Of a stretch of DNA of 64,000 nt, positions 1 through 11,785 are shown one piece after another. The translations under genes were made by a program, and so were the position numbers. Position 1 is the stretch's first letter, and the number at the start of each line of letters is the position of its first letter. This DNA comes from QHXQ01 sp963788965 (lineage in GTDB: Bacteria; Acidobacteriota; Blastocatellia; Pyrinomonadales; Pyrinomonadaceae): positions 1,922,001 through 1,986,000 of the forward strand of contig CAWBIK010000005.1 of NCBI GenBank assembly GCA_963788965.1, written 5' to 3'. The notes under the pieces are model-generated. The model worked only from the letters and a program-made list of their open reading frames with translations, was not told the DNA's origin and ran no database searches.

Positions 1-2
1 TC

Positions 3-785
3 GCCGTGCGTCTGGCGCAAGCGCAGATCGCAGGCGTGGCCATCGCGGACATGAACGCCGAGGGTTTACATGAAACCGCGCGCATGGTGGCGGACACGAA
101 CGCCGACGTGCGTGTCTCGACGCACGTCGTCAATGTCGCCAAACTTGACGAGATGCAAGCCTTCGTCGCCGCCGTCGTGGCGCAGCACGAGCGCGTGACG
201 CACTTGATCAATAACGCTGGTGTCTCGTTGTTCGGCACGGTCGAAGAAGTCTCACTCGAAGACCTGCATTGGTTGATGGACATAAACTTCTGGGGCACGG
301 TCTATGGCGTCAAGTTGTTTCTGCCCATCTTGCGCGCGCAAACGTCGGCGCACATCGTCAACGTCTCAAGCGTCTTCGGGCTGATCGCGCCGCCGGGCAA
401 CGCCGCTTACAGCGCGAGCAAGTTCGCGGTGCGCGGCTTCACCGAAGCGTTGCGCCACGAACTACAAGGCACAAACATCGCAGTCTCGTGCGTGCATCCG
501 GGCGGCGTGGCGACGAACATCGCGCGCGGCGGTCGCATCGGCGCGCAGGCTGACGCGGCTGCTAAAGATGTGTTGGTCAACTATCACGCGAAGGTGTCGC
601 GCACTACGCCGGAGCAAGCCGCCGCGACGATTGTGCGCGGCATCAAACGACGCACGCAACGCATTCTCGTCGGCATGGACGCGCGCATCATCGACGTCGT
701 GCATCGGACCGCGCCGATCAATTATATGTCGGTGATGAACCGTCTATCGGGCGGGCAACTGGCCAAACTGCAAAAGAAGTCGTGA
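3..785 (+). CDS. SDR family NAD(P)-dependent oxidoreductase, 5' partial
   Basis: A short-chain dehydrogenase/reductase cut by the left edge of the window: the frame is open to the first bases and the glycine-rich TGxxxGIG cofactor loop is missing, so the true start lies upstream. Visible from the GTG at base 6 are NNAG (about residues 69-72), the catalytic Ser in NVSSV (about 119-123) and the YxxxK pair in YSASK (135-139), followed by the HPGG motif after the active site. SDRs catalyse NAD(P)-linked oxidation or reduction of alcohol and keto groups; the substrate cannot be read from sequence. The next gene, a hydrolase, starts 12 bases downstream, so the two probably form one transcript. The family call is secure. 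Confidence 0.85.
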   Translation, partial: AVRLAQAQIAGVAIADMNAEGLHETARMVADTNADVRVSTHVVNVAKLDEMQAFVAAVVAQHERVTHLINNAGVSLFGTVEEVSLEDLHWLMDINFWGTVYGVKLFLPILRAQTSAHIVNVSSVFGLIAPPGNAAYSASKFAVRGFTEALRHELQGTNIAVSCVHPGGVATNIARGGRIGAQADAAAKDVLVNYHAKVSRTTPEQAAATIVRGIKRRTQRILVGMDARIIDVVHRTAPINYMSVMNRLSGGQLAKLQKKS

Positions 786-797
786 GCTAAACATCCA

Positions 798-1773
798 TTG
801 CCGAGCCTACAAAGTCACATACTGTCGCTGTTTCTGCGTTGGTACTTCAAACGTCGCCCCGTGGGTGATGATGAAGAAGTTGTGCGCGTCGGGCGCAAGC
901 TGATGAACGACCCGCGCCGCATCCCGAAGCACACGCCGTCTGATCTTAGCTTAACCGAAGTGACGCAACCGGACGTGCGCGGCGAATGGATTAGGACCAC
1001 AGACGCAGCGAACGAAGCGACGATCATTTACTTTCACGGCGGCGGCTACATCGGCGGCTCGGTGGCCACCTACCGGCGCGCGACGTTCGCGTTGGCGCGC
1101 GCAACCCGTGCCCAAGTATTCGCGGTCGAGTATCGCCTCGCGCCTGAGCATCGGTTCCCGTGCGCGGTTGAAGATGGACTGGCCGCCTACAAGTACGTGC
1201 TGGCGCATGTGGGCGACGCAACCAAGCTCGCCTTCGTCGGCGATTCTGCTGGCGGCGGTCTGCTGCTGGCGACGATGCTGGCGGCGCGCGCCGAACAGAT
1301 GCCGCTACCGGCGGCGGCCGTCTGTTATTCGCCGTTCACCGATCTGGCGACGACCGGCCCGTCGCTCGACGCGAACGAACGGCGCTGCGCCATGTTCTAC
1401 GGCGACGCCTTGCGCCGCGCGGCTCGGATTTACCTCGGCGCGGCCGACGCACACGACGTGTTGGCGTCGCCGCTCTACGCCGATCTGTCGGGCTTGCCGC
1501 CGCTGCAAATTTTTGTGAGCACGAGCGAGACGCTGCTCGACGATTCGTTGCGCCTCGCGGAGCGGCGCAGAACGCGCCGGTGTGCAGGTCGATCTACAAA
1601 TCAGACGTGGGCTGCCGCACGTCTGGCCGATCTTTGCCGGGCAGTTGCCCGAAGCACGCGCGGCGTTGCAGTTGACGGCGCAGTTTATCGCGGCGGCGTT
1701 GGCTGCTAAAAAAAGCGCCGCGCTTAACGATGTGTCCGCAACCCCGGCGCACTTAGATGCGGCACTTCGTTGA
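798..1773 (+). CDS. Alpha/beta hydrolase, HSL (GDXG lipase) family, frameshifted
   Basis: An esterase/lipase of the hormone-sensitive-lipase family. It has the HGGG oxyanion motif (about residues 80-83) and the nucleophile elbow GDSAGG (148-153, Ser150). The acid residue probably lies in SETLLDD near residue 235. The catalytic His (GLPHVWPIF) is found only after a frame change near base 1565, where one extra G appears in a GGCGC context; the +1 frame then continues to 1773. The start is a TTG at 798, twelve bases after the SDR stop; no better start is visible. The 3' end overlaps the convergent phosphatase gene by about 50 bases. Family membership is secure, the substrate (a short or medium acyl ester) is inferred. 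The frameshift is most likely an assembly indel because all triad residues survive. Confidence 0.8.
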
Positions 1774-2452
1774 AGGAGAGCAATAGCAACTCTGCGCCGC
1801 GCAAGCGCAGGACTGTGTAGGCCGAGTTGCGCAGGACGCCGGCCAGACGGCGCACGTGTGCGTGGTCAATATCGAGTGCGAGGCCGGCCCAGATTGCCGT
1901 CGGCGTGGCGGACGTGAAGACGATGATGTTCGCGTCCCTTTGCGCTTCGCTCGACGGCAGACGGCACGCGGCCACGCGCGCATGAAACTGCGCCCATGTC
2001 TCGCCGCCGTAAGGATAGCGCCCGCTAAGCCACGCATCCACAACTTGCGTGTCGCACGGCCGCCAACGCCGATGCACTTCGGCTTCGCTCGCGCCCGCAC
2101 TCGCCTCTACCTCCGCGCGCATCGCTTCATAGTCAATGCGAAACGCTTCGTCCTCTGCACACAAAAGAGGCGCAAGCTCACGATAGACTTGATGCAGATC
2201 GAACTCGTCCCAGCCGCGCTCGACGACGACTTGAGGAAAGCGCGCGCTCGCTTCCGTATAAGCGCGACTAACTTCGGCCGCGGTCTGTTGCTGACGCAGC
2301 ATTGTGCCCGCGTAAGCGGCGTCAAACTCGATCCCTTGTGCGATGAAATGCTCGCCGAGCAAGCGCGCTTGTCTGCGGCCGAGGTCGGACAAAGAATCGT
2401 AAGCGTCGCGCGTGCCCGCCTGCCCGTGGCGCACGAAGTAGATGTAACTCAA
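1724..2452 (-). CDS. Histidine phosphatase family protein (phosphoglycerate mutase-like)
   Basis: A 242-residue protein opening with FVRHGQAG, the RHG motif whose His becomes phosphorylated in the histidine phosphatase superfamily. The C-terminal half has VFTSATPTAI, where the second catalytic His normally sits; no clear His is visible there, so activity is uncertain. The start is a TTG that overlaps the TGA of the upstream P450 gene by four bases, indicating translational coupling. It is the last gene of the minus-strand unit acyl-CoA dehydrogenase, P450, phosphatase. Substrates in this superfamily range from phosphosugars to phosphoproteins and cannot be predicted here. Confidence 0.8.
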   Translation of the reverse strand: MSYIYFVRHGQAGTRDAYDSLSDLGRRQARLLGEHFIAQGIEFDAAYAGTMLRQQQTAAEVSRAYTEASARFPQVVVERGWDEFDLHQVYRELAPLLCAEDEAFRIDYEAMRAEVEASAGASEAEVHRRWRPCDTQVVDAWLSGRYPYGGETWAQFHARVAACRLPSSEAQRDANIIVFTSATPTAIWAGLALDIDHAHVRRLAGVLRNSAYTVLRLRGAELLLLSFNEVPHLSAPGLRTHR

Positions 2453-3825
2453 GAGGGCTGCTCCGCCGTCGTCTTACTATTCGTGCGGCGTTCGAGCGTC
2501 ATACGCATACCGTACTTCGGGCGCAGCGTGACCATCGGTTGCAGCGCGACCGGATGCGACGGCACGAGGCGCATGCGCCAACGTTGCGCGAGCGTGGCGA
2601 TGACGAGGATGCCTTCGAGCCACGCGAAGCCTTCGCCGATGCAGCGGCGCGGGCCGCCGCCGAACGGGAAGTAAGAGAACTGCGGGCGCGTCGCTTTCGC
2701 TTCGGGCGTCCAACGTTCGGGGTCGAAGCGCAGCGGGTCTGGAAAATAACGCGCGTCACGATGCATCACGTATTGACTCAGCAGCACGATTGATCCGGCG
2801 GGCACGCGATAACCGCCGACTTCATAATCCGCGAGCGCACGCCGGCCCAACACCCACGCGGGCGGATACAAACGCATCGCTTCCGCTAACACCTGTTCTG
2901 TGTAAGGCAGGCGTGGCAGGTCTTCGGCCGTCGGCGCGCGGCCACCAAGCACTGCATCAAGTTCTGCGTGCAGCTTTGTTTCGGCCTCCGGGTTTTGCGC
3001 GAGCAGATACCACGTCCACGTTAAAGCGTTGGCGGTCGTCTCGTGGCCGGCGAGGAAGATGGTCATGGCTTCGTCGCGCAACTGCTCGTCGGTCATGCTG
3101 CCGCTGCCGCCCTCTTCATCTTGCGCCATCAGCAGCATGGATAAGAGGTCGCCGCGATCCGCACCGCTCGCGCGGCGTTCGTCGATGATGCGATAGATAA
3201 CCGCGTCGAGCCGCGCGCGCGCCTGTTGAAAGCGGCGCGTAGATGGCAGCGGCAGCCGATCCAGCAGTTCGGCATACGGCATCATGAAGCGCGTGAACGA
3301 GGTCATCGTCGCGGAGATCGCCGCGCGCACTTCTTCCGCTTCCTGTTCCGTCTCGGTGTCGAACAACGTCTTGCCGACGATGGCGAGCGTCAGATGCATC
3401 ATCTCCTGCGCGATGTCGAGCGTCTGCGCGTCGTGCCAACGCTCGCGCTCAAGGCGCAACGTATAATCAACCATCAACGAGCCGTAAGCGGCGATGCGTT
3501 GCTTGTGAAACGCCGGTTGCGCCAGCCGGCGTTGACGCCGATGGAGCGGCGGTTCGCTGGTCAACAAGCCCTCGCCCAACAAACGCTTCGCGCGTTGCAG
3601 CCCGCGCCCCTTCATAAACTGGCTGTTGTGCGTAACCAGCACGTCCTTGATGTAATCGGGATGATTGAGCAGAAAAAAACTCTGCGCGCCGTTGCCGAAG
3701 TACGCGACATCGCCGTAGGTCCGGGCCGCGCTCAGCAAGAAGTCGAGCGGGTCGCGCGTGAAGGACAACAACTGTAGGCCGGGGATGACGCTGCGCGGGC
3801 CCGGTGGATTAGTTCGAGTACTCAT
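2449..3825 (-). CDS. Cytochrome P450
   Basis: A 458-residue soluble P450. It has the I-helix oxygen-binding motif FLAGHETTAN, the K-helix ExxR in EAMRLYPP, and the heme loop FGGGPRRCIGEGFA with the axial Cys near residue 400. The start is the ATG at 3825 (MSTRTNPPGP); the open frame extends further upstream but that part is antisense to the neighbouring gene. The gene is intact. It begins 10 bases after the end of the acyl-CoA dehydrogenase and its stop overlaps the phosphatase start, so the three are one transcript. P450s insert oxygen into C-H bonds; coupling to a long-chain acyl-CoA dehydrogenase suggests fatty-acid hydroxylation, which is inference. No ferredoxin or reductase partner is encoded nearby. 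Confidence 0.93.
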   Translation of the reverse strand: MSTRTNPPGPRSVIPGLQLLSFTRDPLDFLLSAARTYGDVAYFGNGAQSFFLLNHPDYIKDVLVTHNSQFMKGRGLQRAKRLLGEGLLTSEPPLHRRQRRLAQPAFHKQRIAAYGSLMVDYTLRLERERWHDAQTLDIAQEMMHLTLAIVGKTLFDTETEQEAEEVRAAISATMTSFTRFMMPYAELLDRLPLPSTRRFQQARARLDAVIYRIIDERRASGADRGDLLSMLLMAQDEEGGSGSMTDEQLRDEAMTIFLAGHETTANALTWTWYLLAQNPEAETKLHAELDAVLGGRAPTAEDLPRLPYTEQVLAEAMRLYPPAWVLGRRALADYEVGGYRVPAGSIVLLSQYVMHRDARYFPDPLRFDPERWTPEAKATRPQFSYFPFGGGPRRCIGEGFAWLEGILVIATLAQRWRMRLVPSHPVALQPMVTLRPKYGMRMTLERRTNSKTTAEQPS

Positions 3826-3835
3826 GATGTAACGA

Positions 3836-5609
3836 TCACAAATGATAACGACCGGCTTTGATGATCGAGTCGGCGATCCGGCGACGGGCCGCGACCGTGT
3901 TAATAGTCGTGTGGCGTGTGAGCCGGTTAACGCCGTCAAGCAGGCTTGCGATCTCGTCGTCGTGGGCGAACGCGGCCACAACTTGCTTGGCCGAGTGAGC
4001 CAAGCGATCCGCCGCGTCGCTGGCATAGACGCGCGTGATGTCTATCGGCGTAGCGCAGCCGGCCGCGCCGCGCGCGTTGACGAGTTTCTCCGTGCGCAGC
4101 AGCGCGCTCTCAAGCGCATAAACTTCGCACGCAATGTCTGCGACGTGACCGAGCACTTCTTGCTCGCGCGTGAGCGCATCGCCATACACAACATGCGCGC
4201 GCCCAAGCGTAAAGATAACGAGTCGGCGCGCACGCGCCAGCAGATCACGTTCGGCGGCAAACAACGTGTCGGTTGACGTTGCCACAGCGCCTTTGTCATC
4301 AAGCGCGTGCTCGGCGTTCGCGCCGTCGAACAGATGAGCCGTCGCCGCGTGCTTCAACAGGCGCGTGGGGATGATGAGCCGGTTGATCTCGTTCGTGCCT
4401 TCGTAGATGCGCGTGATGCGCGCGTCGCGGTAGGCGCGCTCGGCCGGGAACTCTTTCGAGTAGCCGTAGCCGCCGTAAACCTGCACCGCCTCGTCGACGA
4501 CGAAGGCCAGCGCCTCGCTGGTCCAGACCTTGTTGATCGAACATTCGACGGCGAAACTCTCAATGGTCTGCAGCACACGCGTCGTATCTTCGGCGGCGAC
4601 CTGTTCGAGCGCGCGGTCCACATCGCCGAGCGTGCGATAGACCATCGCGTCGCCGACAAAACAGCGCACGGCCATCTCGCCGAGCTTCTGCTTGATCATC
4701 CCGAACTCACTGATGGCTTGCCCGAACTGTCGCCGCTCGACCGCGTAATGAGTCGCGCGCGTCAACGCTTGCTTGGCGCTGCCGATGTTGCGCGTGCCGA
4801 GTTTGAGCCGGCCGAGGTTCAGGATGTTGAAGGCGACCTTGTGCCCTTCGCCCACCGTGCCGAGCACGTTCTCGACCGGCACGCGCACGTTCTCAAGGAT
4901 GAGCGCCGTCGTGGACGAGCCATCAAGGCCGAGTTTCGGTTCTTCGCGCCCGCTGACCACGCCCATCGCGCGCTCGACGATGAAGGCCGTGAACTTGTCG
5001 CCGTCCACTTGCGCGAAGATGGTGAACACGTCGGCGAAGCCGCCGTTCGTGATCCACATCTTCTGCCCGTTGAGTAGGTAATGCGTGCCGTCCGCGTCGA
5101 GCGTCGCTCTGGTGCGTGCTGCGCGCGCGTCCGAGCCTGAACCCGGTTCGGTCAAAGCATAGGCCGCGATCCATTCGCCGCTCGCAAGGCGCGGCAGGTA
5201 GCGCGCCTTCTGCGCTTCCGTGCCGAAGTAAACGATCGGCAGCGTGCCGATAGCTGTGTGCGCGCCGAGCGAACCGGCGAACGACGGCATGATGCCGATC
5301 TGCTCGCCCACGTAAGCCGAACTGACCTTGTCCAGCCCCAAGCCGCCGTAAGCTTCGGGGATGTCCACGCGCAGCAGGTCCAACTCGCCCGCCTGTCAGC
5401 AACAGCTCGCGCGTCAACGCCCAATCCTTCGCGTGAATCTCCGCGTCGTGCGGCAGCACTTCGGCGCGCATAAAATCCGCCGCGATGCGCCCGAACATCT
5501 GCTGCGCGCCCGACAGGTCTTCGCGCGTGAACACTTGCTCAGGCACGGCTTCGGTGCTTAAGAAACTACCACCGCTGACAGGTTTGATAACGTCGGTTTT
5601 CGCGGCCAT
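3836..5609 (-). CDS. Acyl-CoA dehydrogenase (VLCAD/ACAD9-like, about 590 aa), frameshifted
   Basis: An FAD-dependent acyl-CoA dehydrogenase for the first step of beta-oxidation. It carries the core motifs AYALTEPGSGSDA (substrate/FAD binding), WITNGGFADVFTIFA, RRQFGQ, and YGGYGYSKEFPAERAYRDARITRIYEGTNEI (split here only by reading), with the Glu of IYEGTNEI as the probable catalytic base. After the normal ACAD core there is a C-terminal extension of about 200 residues, as in very-long-chain ACADs. The N-terminus (MAAKTDVIKP, ATG at 5607-5609) is in another frame; the break lies near base 5397 where one extra base separates RELLL from the AGELDLLRVD continuation. It is first in a minus-strand unit with P450 and phosphatase and is preceded by a TetR-type operator. 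The product call is secure; chain-length preference is inferred. Confidence 0.88.
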
Positions 5610-5697
5610 GATAATGACTCTTAAACGCGCGCACGCACGGTCGGGCTTCGCGACCGAACGTGATTGACGCGGAGCATTCTTCGGATGTATAACAACC

Positions 5698-5713
5698 TAC
5701 CGGACGGTCGGTA
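5698..5713 (-). promoter_or_regulatory. TetR-type operator of the acyl-CoA dehydrogenase gene
   Basis: Read on the minus strand the site is TACCGACCGTCCGGTA, an imperfect palindrome with perfect TACCG/CGGTA ends. It starts at the last base of the -10 box and covers the probable transcription start, a classic repressor position. A near-identical site with the same placement lies at 33832-33847. As I recall, sites of the ACCGACCG-TCGGT type are bound by TetR-family repressors of fatty-acid degradation genes in other bacteria. The TetR gene at 5778 is the obvious candidate binder, which is inference. Confidence 0.7.
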
Positions 5714-5741
5714 AGATAGCATCGCGGTCAGTGAGCCACAA
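5713..5741 (-). promoter_or_regulatory. Sigma-70-type promoter of the acyl-CoA dehydrogenase/P450 unit
   Basis: On the minus strand TTGTGG (5741-5736) and TATCTT (5718-5713) are separated by 17 bases. The last T of the -10 box is the first base of the operator palindrome. The ACAD ATG is about 95 bases further on. Confidence 0.5.
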
Positions 5742-5777
5742 GCCTAACGTGTGCGCCCCAAACCTGCAAGAGCAACG

Positions 5778-6423
5778 ATGAAAGCGCAAAAAAGATCGTT
5801 GTGCCGAACGAGCGGCTGGCGGAAATCTATCGCACGGCGGCGCAGATCATTCTGCGCAAAGGCTACGACGCCACCTCCGTCAACGACATCGCCAACGCGC
5901 TCGGCATGACGAAGGCGGGGCTCTACCATTACATCAACGGCAAGAAAGAACTGCTGTTCGACATCATGAACTTCGGGCTGGACGAACTGGAAGCAGAGGT
6001 CGTCGCGCCCGCGCAGGCTATCGCCGACGCGGCCGCGCGGCTGCGCTTCATCATCGCCAGCCACGCGCGCTTCGTGACCAGAGGGCAGGGCGCCATCACC
6101 ATCCTCGTCGATGAGATCACGGCGCTGACGCCCGCGCAGAGCAGAAAGATCACGCAACGCAAACGCGCCTACTTCGATTGCCTGCGCGACTCCATCAACA
6201 ACTCAAGACCGAAGGGAAGTTGCAGGACGTGGACACGACCGCCGCGACCTTCAGCCTGCTCGGGATGATCAACTGGCTGTCGCGCTGGTTCCGGCAGGAC
6301 GGCGCGCTCACCGATGAACAGGCGGCCGAGCAGATCGTCAAGATCGCTTTCCACGGCCTGATGCGCCCCGAAGCCAGCGCCGCACAGCGCGGCTTGCAAG
6401 TGGTTAAAAGCAGCAGCCAGTAA
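5778..6423 (+). CDS. TetR/AcrR family transcriptional regulator, frameshifted
   Basis: A repressor with the TetR DNA-binding domain: AAQIILRKGYDATSVNDIANALGMTKAGLYHYINGK contains the helix-turn-helix, with TKAGLYHY as recognition helix. The ligand domain continues to about residue 210. Two frame breaks are likely. The ATG at 5778 joins the main frame only if one A was lost from the A-run at 5789-5794, giving MKAQKKIVVPNER; otherwise the start is the GTG at 5801. A second break near 6185 separates AYFDCLRDS from the HQQLKTEGKLQDVD continuation. The gene is divergent from the acyl-CoA dehydrogenase unit, and the operator 5698-5713 lies between them. An acyl-CoA ligand is likely from context. 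etfBA follows on the same strand. Confidence 0.87.
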
Positions 6424-6533
6424 TCAAGTAGCGAAACATGCGCGCGCCTATCGTTCCCGTATCAGCGTCAGCCGTCATCGGACGGAGCGTACTGCCTACA
6501 CGTATTGCCTATTGCCTACTTCTTAATTAACAC

Positions 6534-7341
6534 ATGAACATCCTCGTTTGTCTCAAGCAGATTCTCGATCCCGGAAATTCCGGCGCGCGATTTTCGCGTC
6601 GATCCGATCAAGCGTGAGGCCGAGCGCGGCTCGGCTAATCTCGTCACGAATATCTTCTGCGAGAACGCGCTCGAAACGGCGTTGCAACTGCGCGAGCGCG
6701 CCGGCAGCAGCTAAGATCACGGTGCTCTCTTACGGGCAAGCATCGGCGGAAGACTCTCTGCGCAAGGCTCTGGCGATGAAGGCTGACGCCGCCGCGCTCG
6801 TCGTTGGCGACGGCAACGATAACCCTGATCCGCTCACGGTGGCGCGCGTGCTTGCCGCCGCGATTCGCAAACTCGGCTCGTTCGATCTGATCATGGTCGG
6901 GCGCGAGGCGGGCGACTGGGGCGCGGGGCAGACCGGCGCTCTGCTCGCGGAAGAGTTGGGCTTGCCTTGCGTCTCGTTCGTGGATCACATCGAGGCGGCA
7001 GACGGCAAACTGCGGCTTAAGCGGCAGACCGACACGGGCTGGGAGGTGCTCGAAGCCGAACCGCCCGTCGTCGTCACCGTCACCAACGACGAGCATAACG
7101 TGCCGCGCATCCCGAAGGTGCGCGACGTGATGATGTCGTACCGCCAGCCGTTAACGAAGTGGACGCTCGACGACTTGCAGATCGATGCGGCCGAAGCACG
7201 CGCGGGCAACGCTTATTATGAAGTGGCTGATTTAGCATCCCGCAGAAGGAGACGCGCTGCGAGTTCGTCAGCGGCGACACGCTGGACGAAAAGGTCGAAG
7301 CCTTCGCGCGGCGCATCGTCGAAGTGACGCGCGCGTTGTAA
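6534..7341 (+). CDS. etfB: Electron transfer flavoprotein, beta subunit, frameshifted
   Basis: EtfB binds AMP and, with EtfA, carries electrons from acyl-CoA dehydrogenases to the quinone pool. The ATG at 6534 gives MNILVCLKQILDP. The frame then shifts at an extra C near 6572 to give PEIPARDFRVDP, shifts again near 6712 before KITVLSYG, and once more near 7240 before IPQKETRCEFVSGDTLDEK, ending at the TAA 7339-7341. Conserved features are DLIMVGREAGDWGAGQTGALLAEELGLP (read in pieces), PPVVVTVTNDEHNVPRIPKVRDVM and the C-terminal DEKVEAFARRI. Three indels in 800 bases with intact family motifs suggest assembly error. etfA follows after 43 bases. The gene call is secure. Confidence 0.9.
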
Positions 7342-7384
7342 ACTCAAGTTCGTACCGCCTATTAAATATCCGCAAGCTGAGCTT

Positions 7385-8357
7385 ATGAACGACGTCATTA
7401 TCTGTCTTTTTGCCGCCGCTGGTTTCGACAAGGCCGCGCAAGGGTTGGCGGGCGCGGGGCGACGCCTCGCAGACGAGTTGGGCGGGCAACTGCGCGCCGT
7501 CGTCATCGGCGCAGAGCGCCGACGCACTCGCCGCTGAACTTGCGCGCGTCGCCGATACGGTCACGGTCGCGGATGAAGCGGAGCTGGCCGAGTATCAACC
7601 GGAGACTTGTTTGACGGCGCTCGTGCAGTTGTGCGCCGAACTGAAACCGCGCGCCGTGTTACTTGCGAACGACACTTATAGTCAAGAGCTTACGCCGCGA
7701 CTCGCTTATCGTTTGCAGGGAAGCGCGGCGGGCGATGGCGTGGAGGTGCGTGTCGCGGGCGATGCGTTGCACGTCAGCCGTCAGGTTTACGGCGGCAAGG
7801 CGCAAGCGGTGCTTGAGTTGAAGCGTGCGCCTGCGGTCGTGTGGCTGCGCGCGCGTTCGTTCGCGCCCGCCGCGCCGCGGGCCGCAGCGGGCAGCATCAC
7901 GCGCTCCGCGCTCGACATACAACCAGACACGCGCACGCGCATCGTCGAACGCAAACGCGAAGCGGGCGGCGAAGCGCGACTTGAAGAGGCGCGCGTGATC
8001 GTGTCGGGCGGGCGCGGCATCGGCGGGCCTGAACCGTTCAAGACCGAGTTGCAACCGCTCGCCGATCTGTTAGGCGCGCAGATGGCCGCGTCGCGCGCGG
8101 CGTGCGACGCGGGCTGGGTGCCGCCGACGTGGCAGGTCGGGCAGACGGGCAAGAAGGTCACGCCGGAGTTATATCTCGCCATCGCCATCACGGGCGCGAG
8201 CCAGCACATGGCGGGCATCTCCGAAGCAAAGGTGATCGCCGCTATCAACACCGACCCGGACGCGCCGATCTTCAAGCACTGCCGCTTCGGCATCGTCGAA
8301 GACTACCGCAAGGTCGTGCCGCTGCTGCGTGAGAAATTAACTGCACTGCTGAAATAA
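7385..8357 (+). CDS. etfA: Electron transfer flavoprotein, alpha subunit, frameshifted
   Basis: EtfA holds the FAD of the EtfAB dimer. The N-terminus from the ATG at 7385 reads MNDVIICLFAAAGFDKAAQG; a frame break near 7515 leads into SADALAAELARVADTV. The C-terminal FAD domain is complete: VSGGRGIGGPEPF, AASRAACDAGW, QVGQTGKKVTPELY, AIAITGASQHMAGI and INTDPDAPIFKHCRFGIVED. Its length of about 324 residues is normal. It sits between etfB and the membrane Fe-S oxidoreductase, so the three probably form the electron exit route for all acyl-CoA dehydrogenases of the island. Confidence 0.93.
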
Positions 8358-8384
8358 ATTCTGCGCTTCTATCACGGACGCTGA

Positions 8385-10487
<2,103 letters not shown>

Positions 10488-10497
10488 GGTCAGTCTC

Positions 10498-11679
10498 ATG
10501 GACTTGAATTTAACTCCGAACGAGCAACAGTTCCGCGACGAATTTCGCGCGTGGCTCGCGGCGAACGTGCCCGCCGAGTGGACCGGCGGCGGCACGGGGT
10601 CTGAAGATCGCGCGGAATATATCAAGTACTTGCGCGACTGGCAGCGCAAACTCTACGACGGCGGCTGGGCCGGCATCTCCTGGCCGAAAGAGTACGGCGG
10701 GCGCGGCGCGACGCTTGATGGAGCAGTCGATCTTTCAGGAAGAGTTGGCGCGCGCCAACGCGCCGCAGTTGATCGGCACAATCGGTTTGTCGCTCGTCGG
10801 CCCGACCATCATCGCGATGGGCACGCGAGGAGCAGAAGGCGCGCTATCTGCCGCCGATCCTGTCGGGCGAAGAAATCTGGTGTCAGGGTTTTTCCGAGCC
10901 GAACGCGGGCAGCGACCTGGCCGCGCTCGGCACGAAGGCTGCGCGCGACGGCGACGACTTCATTATCAACGGGCAAAAAATCTGGACGAGCTTCGCGCAG
11001 ATGGCCGATTGGTGTCTGCTGCTGGTGCGCACAGACGCGGAAGCGGCGAAGCACAAAGGCATCACTTGTCTGCTCGACGGACATGCACAGCGAGGGCGTG
11101 TCGGTCCGGCCCTTGCGCCAGATGTCGGGCGATTCGGGTTTCAACGAAGTCTTCTTCTCGAACGTGCGCGTGCCCGCCGCGCAAGTGCTCGGCGAAGTCA
11201 ATAAAGGTTGGACGACGGCCATCACCGCGTTGATGAACGAGCGCGCCAACCTCGGCACGGGCATTCAGGTCGTCTTCAAACGCAACCTCGAAGCCTTGAT
11301 CGCGCGCGCGCGTACCATCGAACGCAACGGGCAGCCCGCGAGCGAAGACCCGCTCGTCCGGCAGAAACTCGCGCAAGCTTATCTTGAGCTGGAAATCCTG
11401 CGGCTCAACACGAACCGCGCGTTAACATCGCTCTCGAAGACGGGCATACCCGGCCCCGAAGGCTCGACGCAGAAACTCTACTGGAGCGAGATGAACCAGC
11501 GCACGCAGCAGACCGCGCAGGAAATTCTCGGCCCCTACGGGCAACTCAAAGAGTTCGACAACGGCATGTGGGAGTACGGCTACCTGCGCACGCGCGGCAA
11601 CACCATCGAAGCGGGCACAAGCGAAATCCAACGCAACATCATCGCCGAGCGCGTGCTCGGCTTACCAAAAAGCTACTGA
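10498..11679 (+). CDS. Acyl-CoA dehydrogenase, frameshifted
   Basis: An FAD-dependent acyl-CoA dehydrogenase of about 395 residues. The N-terminus MDLNLTPNEQQFRDEFRAWL and the stretch GGWAGISWPKEYGGRGA are in the first frame. Then MEQSIFQEELARANAP is in the second frame, and EEIWCQGFSEPNAGSDLAAL plus NGQKIWTSFAQMADWCLLLVRT are in the third. The first frame resumes at MHSEGVSVRPLRQMSGDSGFNEVFF and runs to EAGTSEIQRNIIAERVLGLPK. At least three indels lie between about 10725 and 11085. All ACAD motifs are present, so the gene is likely intact in the organism. It starts 10 bases after the oxidoreductase stop and belongs to the etf operon. The substrate is unknown; the FadE-type QRNI end is typical of medium to long chain or steroid-side-chain ACADs. 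Confidence 0.87.
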   Translation: MDLNLTPNEQQFRDEFRAWLAANVPAEWTGGGTGSEDRAEYIKYLRDWQRKLYDGGWAGISWPKEYGGRGATLDGAVDLSGRVGARQRAAVDRHNRFVARRPDHHRDGHARSRRRAICRRSCRAKKSGVRVFPSRTRAATWPRSARRLRATATTSLSTGKKSGRASRRWPIGVCCWCAQTRKRRSTKASLVCSTDMHSEGVSVRPLRQMSGDSGFNEVFFSNVRVPAAQVLGEVNKGWTTAITALMNERANLGTGIQVVFKRNLEALIARARTIERNGQPASEDPLVRQKLAQAYLELEILRLNTNRALTSLSKTGIPGPEGSTQKLYWSEMNQRTQQTAQEILGPYGQLKEFDNGMWEYGYLRTRGNTIEAGTSEIQRNIIAERVLGLPKSY

Positions 11680-11694
11680 AGGCAGTGACGAAGG

Positions 11695-11741
11695 AGCGGT
11701 CAGCGATCAGCGATCAGCTAAAGACGAAAGAGCTGACCGCT
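11695..11741. repeat. Intergenic inverted repeat between two acyl-CoA dehydrogenase genes
   Basis: AGCGGTCAGC (11695-11704) is the exact reverse complement of GCTGACCGCT (11732-11741). The spacer holds short tandem GATCAGC units, and the outer flanks also pair (GTGACGAA with TTCGTCA). There is no T-run after the stem, so it is not a clear terminator. It may be a REP-like element inside the operon. Confidence 0.6.
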
Positions 11742-11785
11742 GATAGCCGATAGCTGCTTTCGTCATTTGTCACTGAACTTTTATT

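Noticed and set aside
1856..2674. A plus-strand frame of 272 codons across the phosphatase and P450 genes
   Set aside because: It spans two well-supported minus-strand genes and has no recognisable domain.
6534..7341. Programmed frameshifting in etfB
   Set aside because: Three breaks without slippery sequences, and similar breaks in most neighbours, fit assembly error better.
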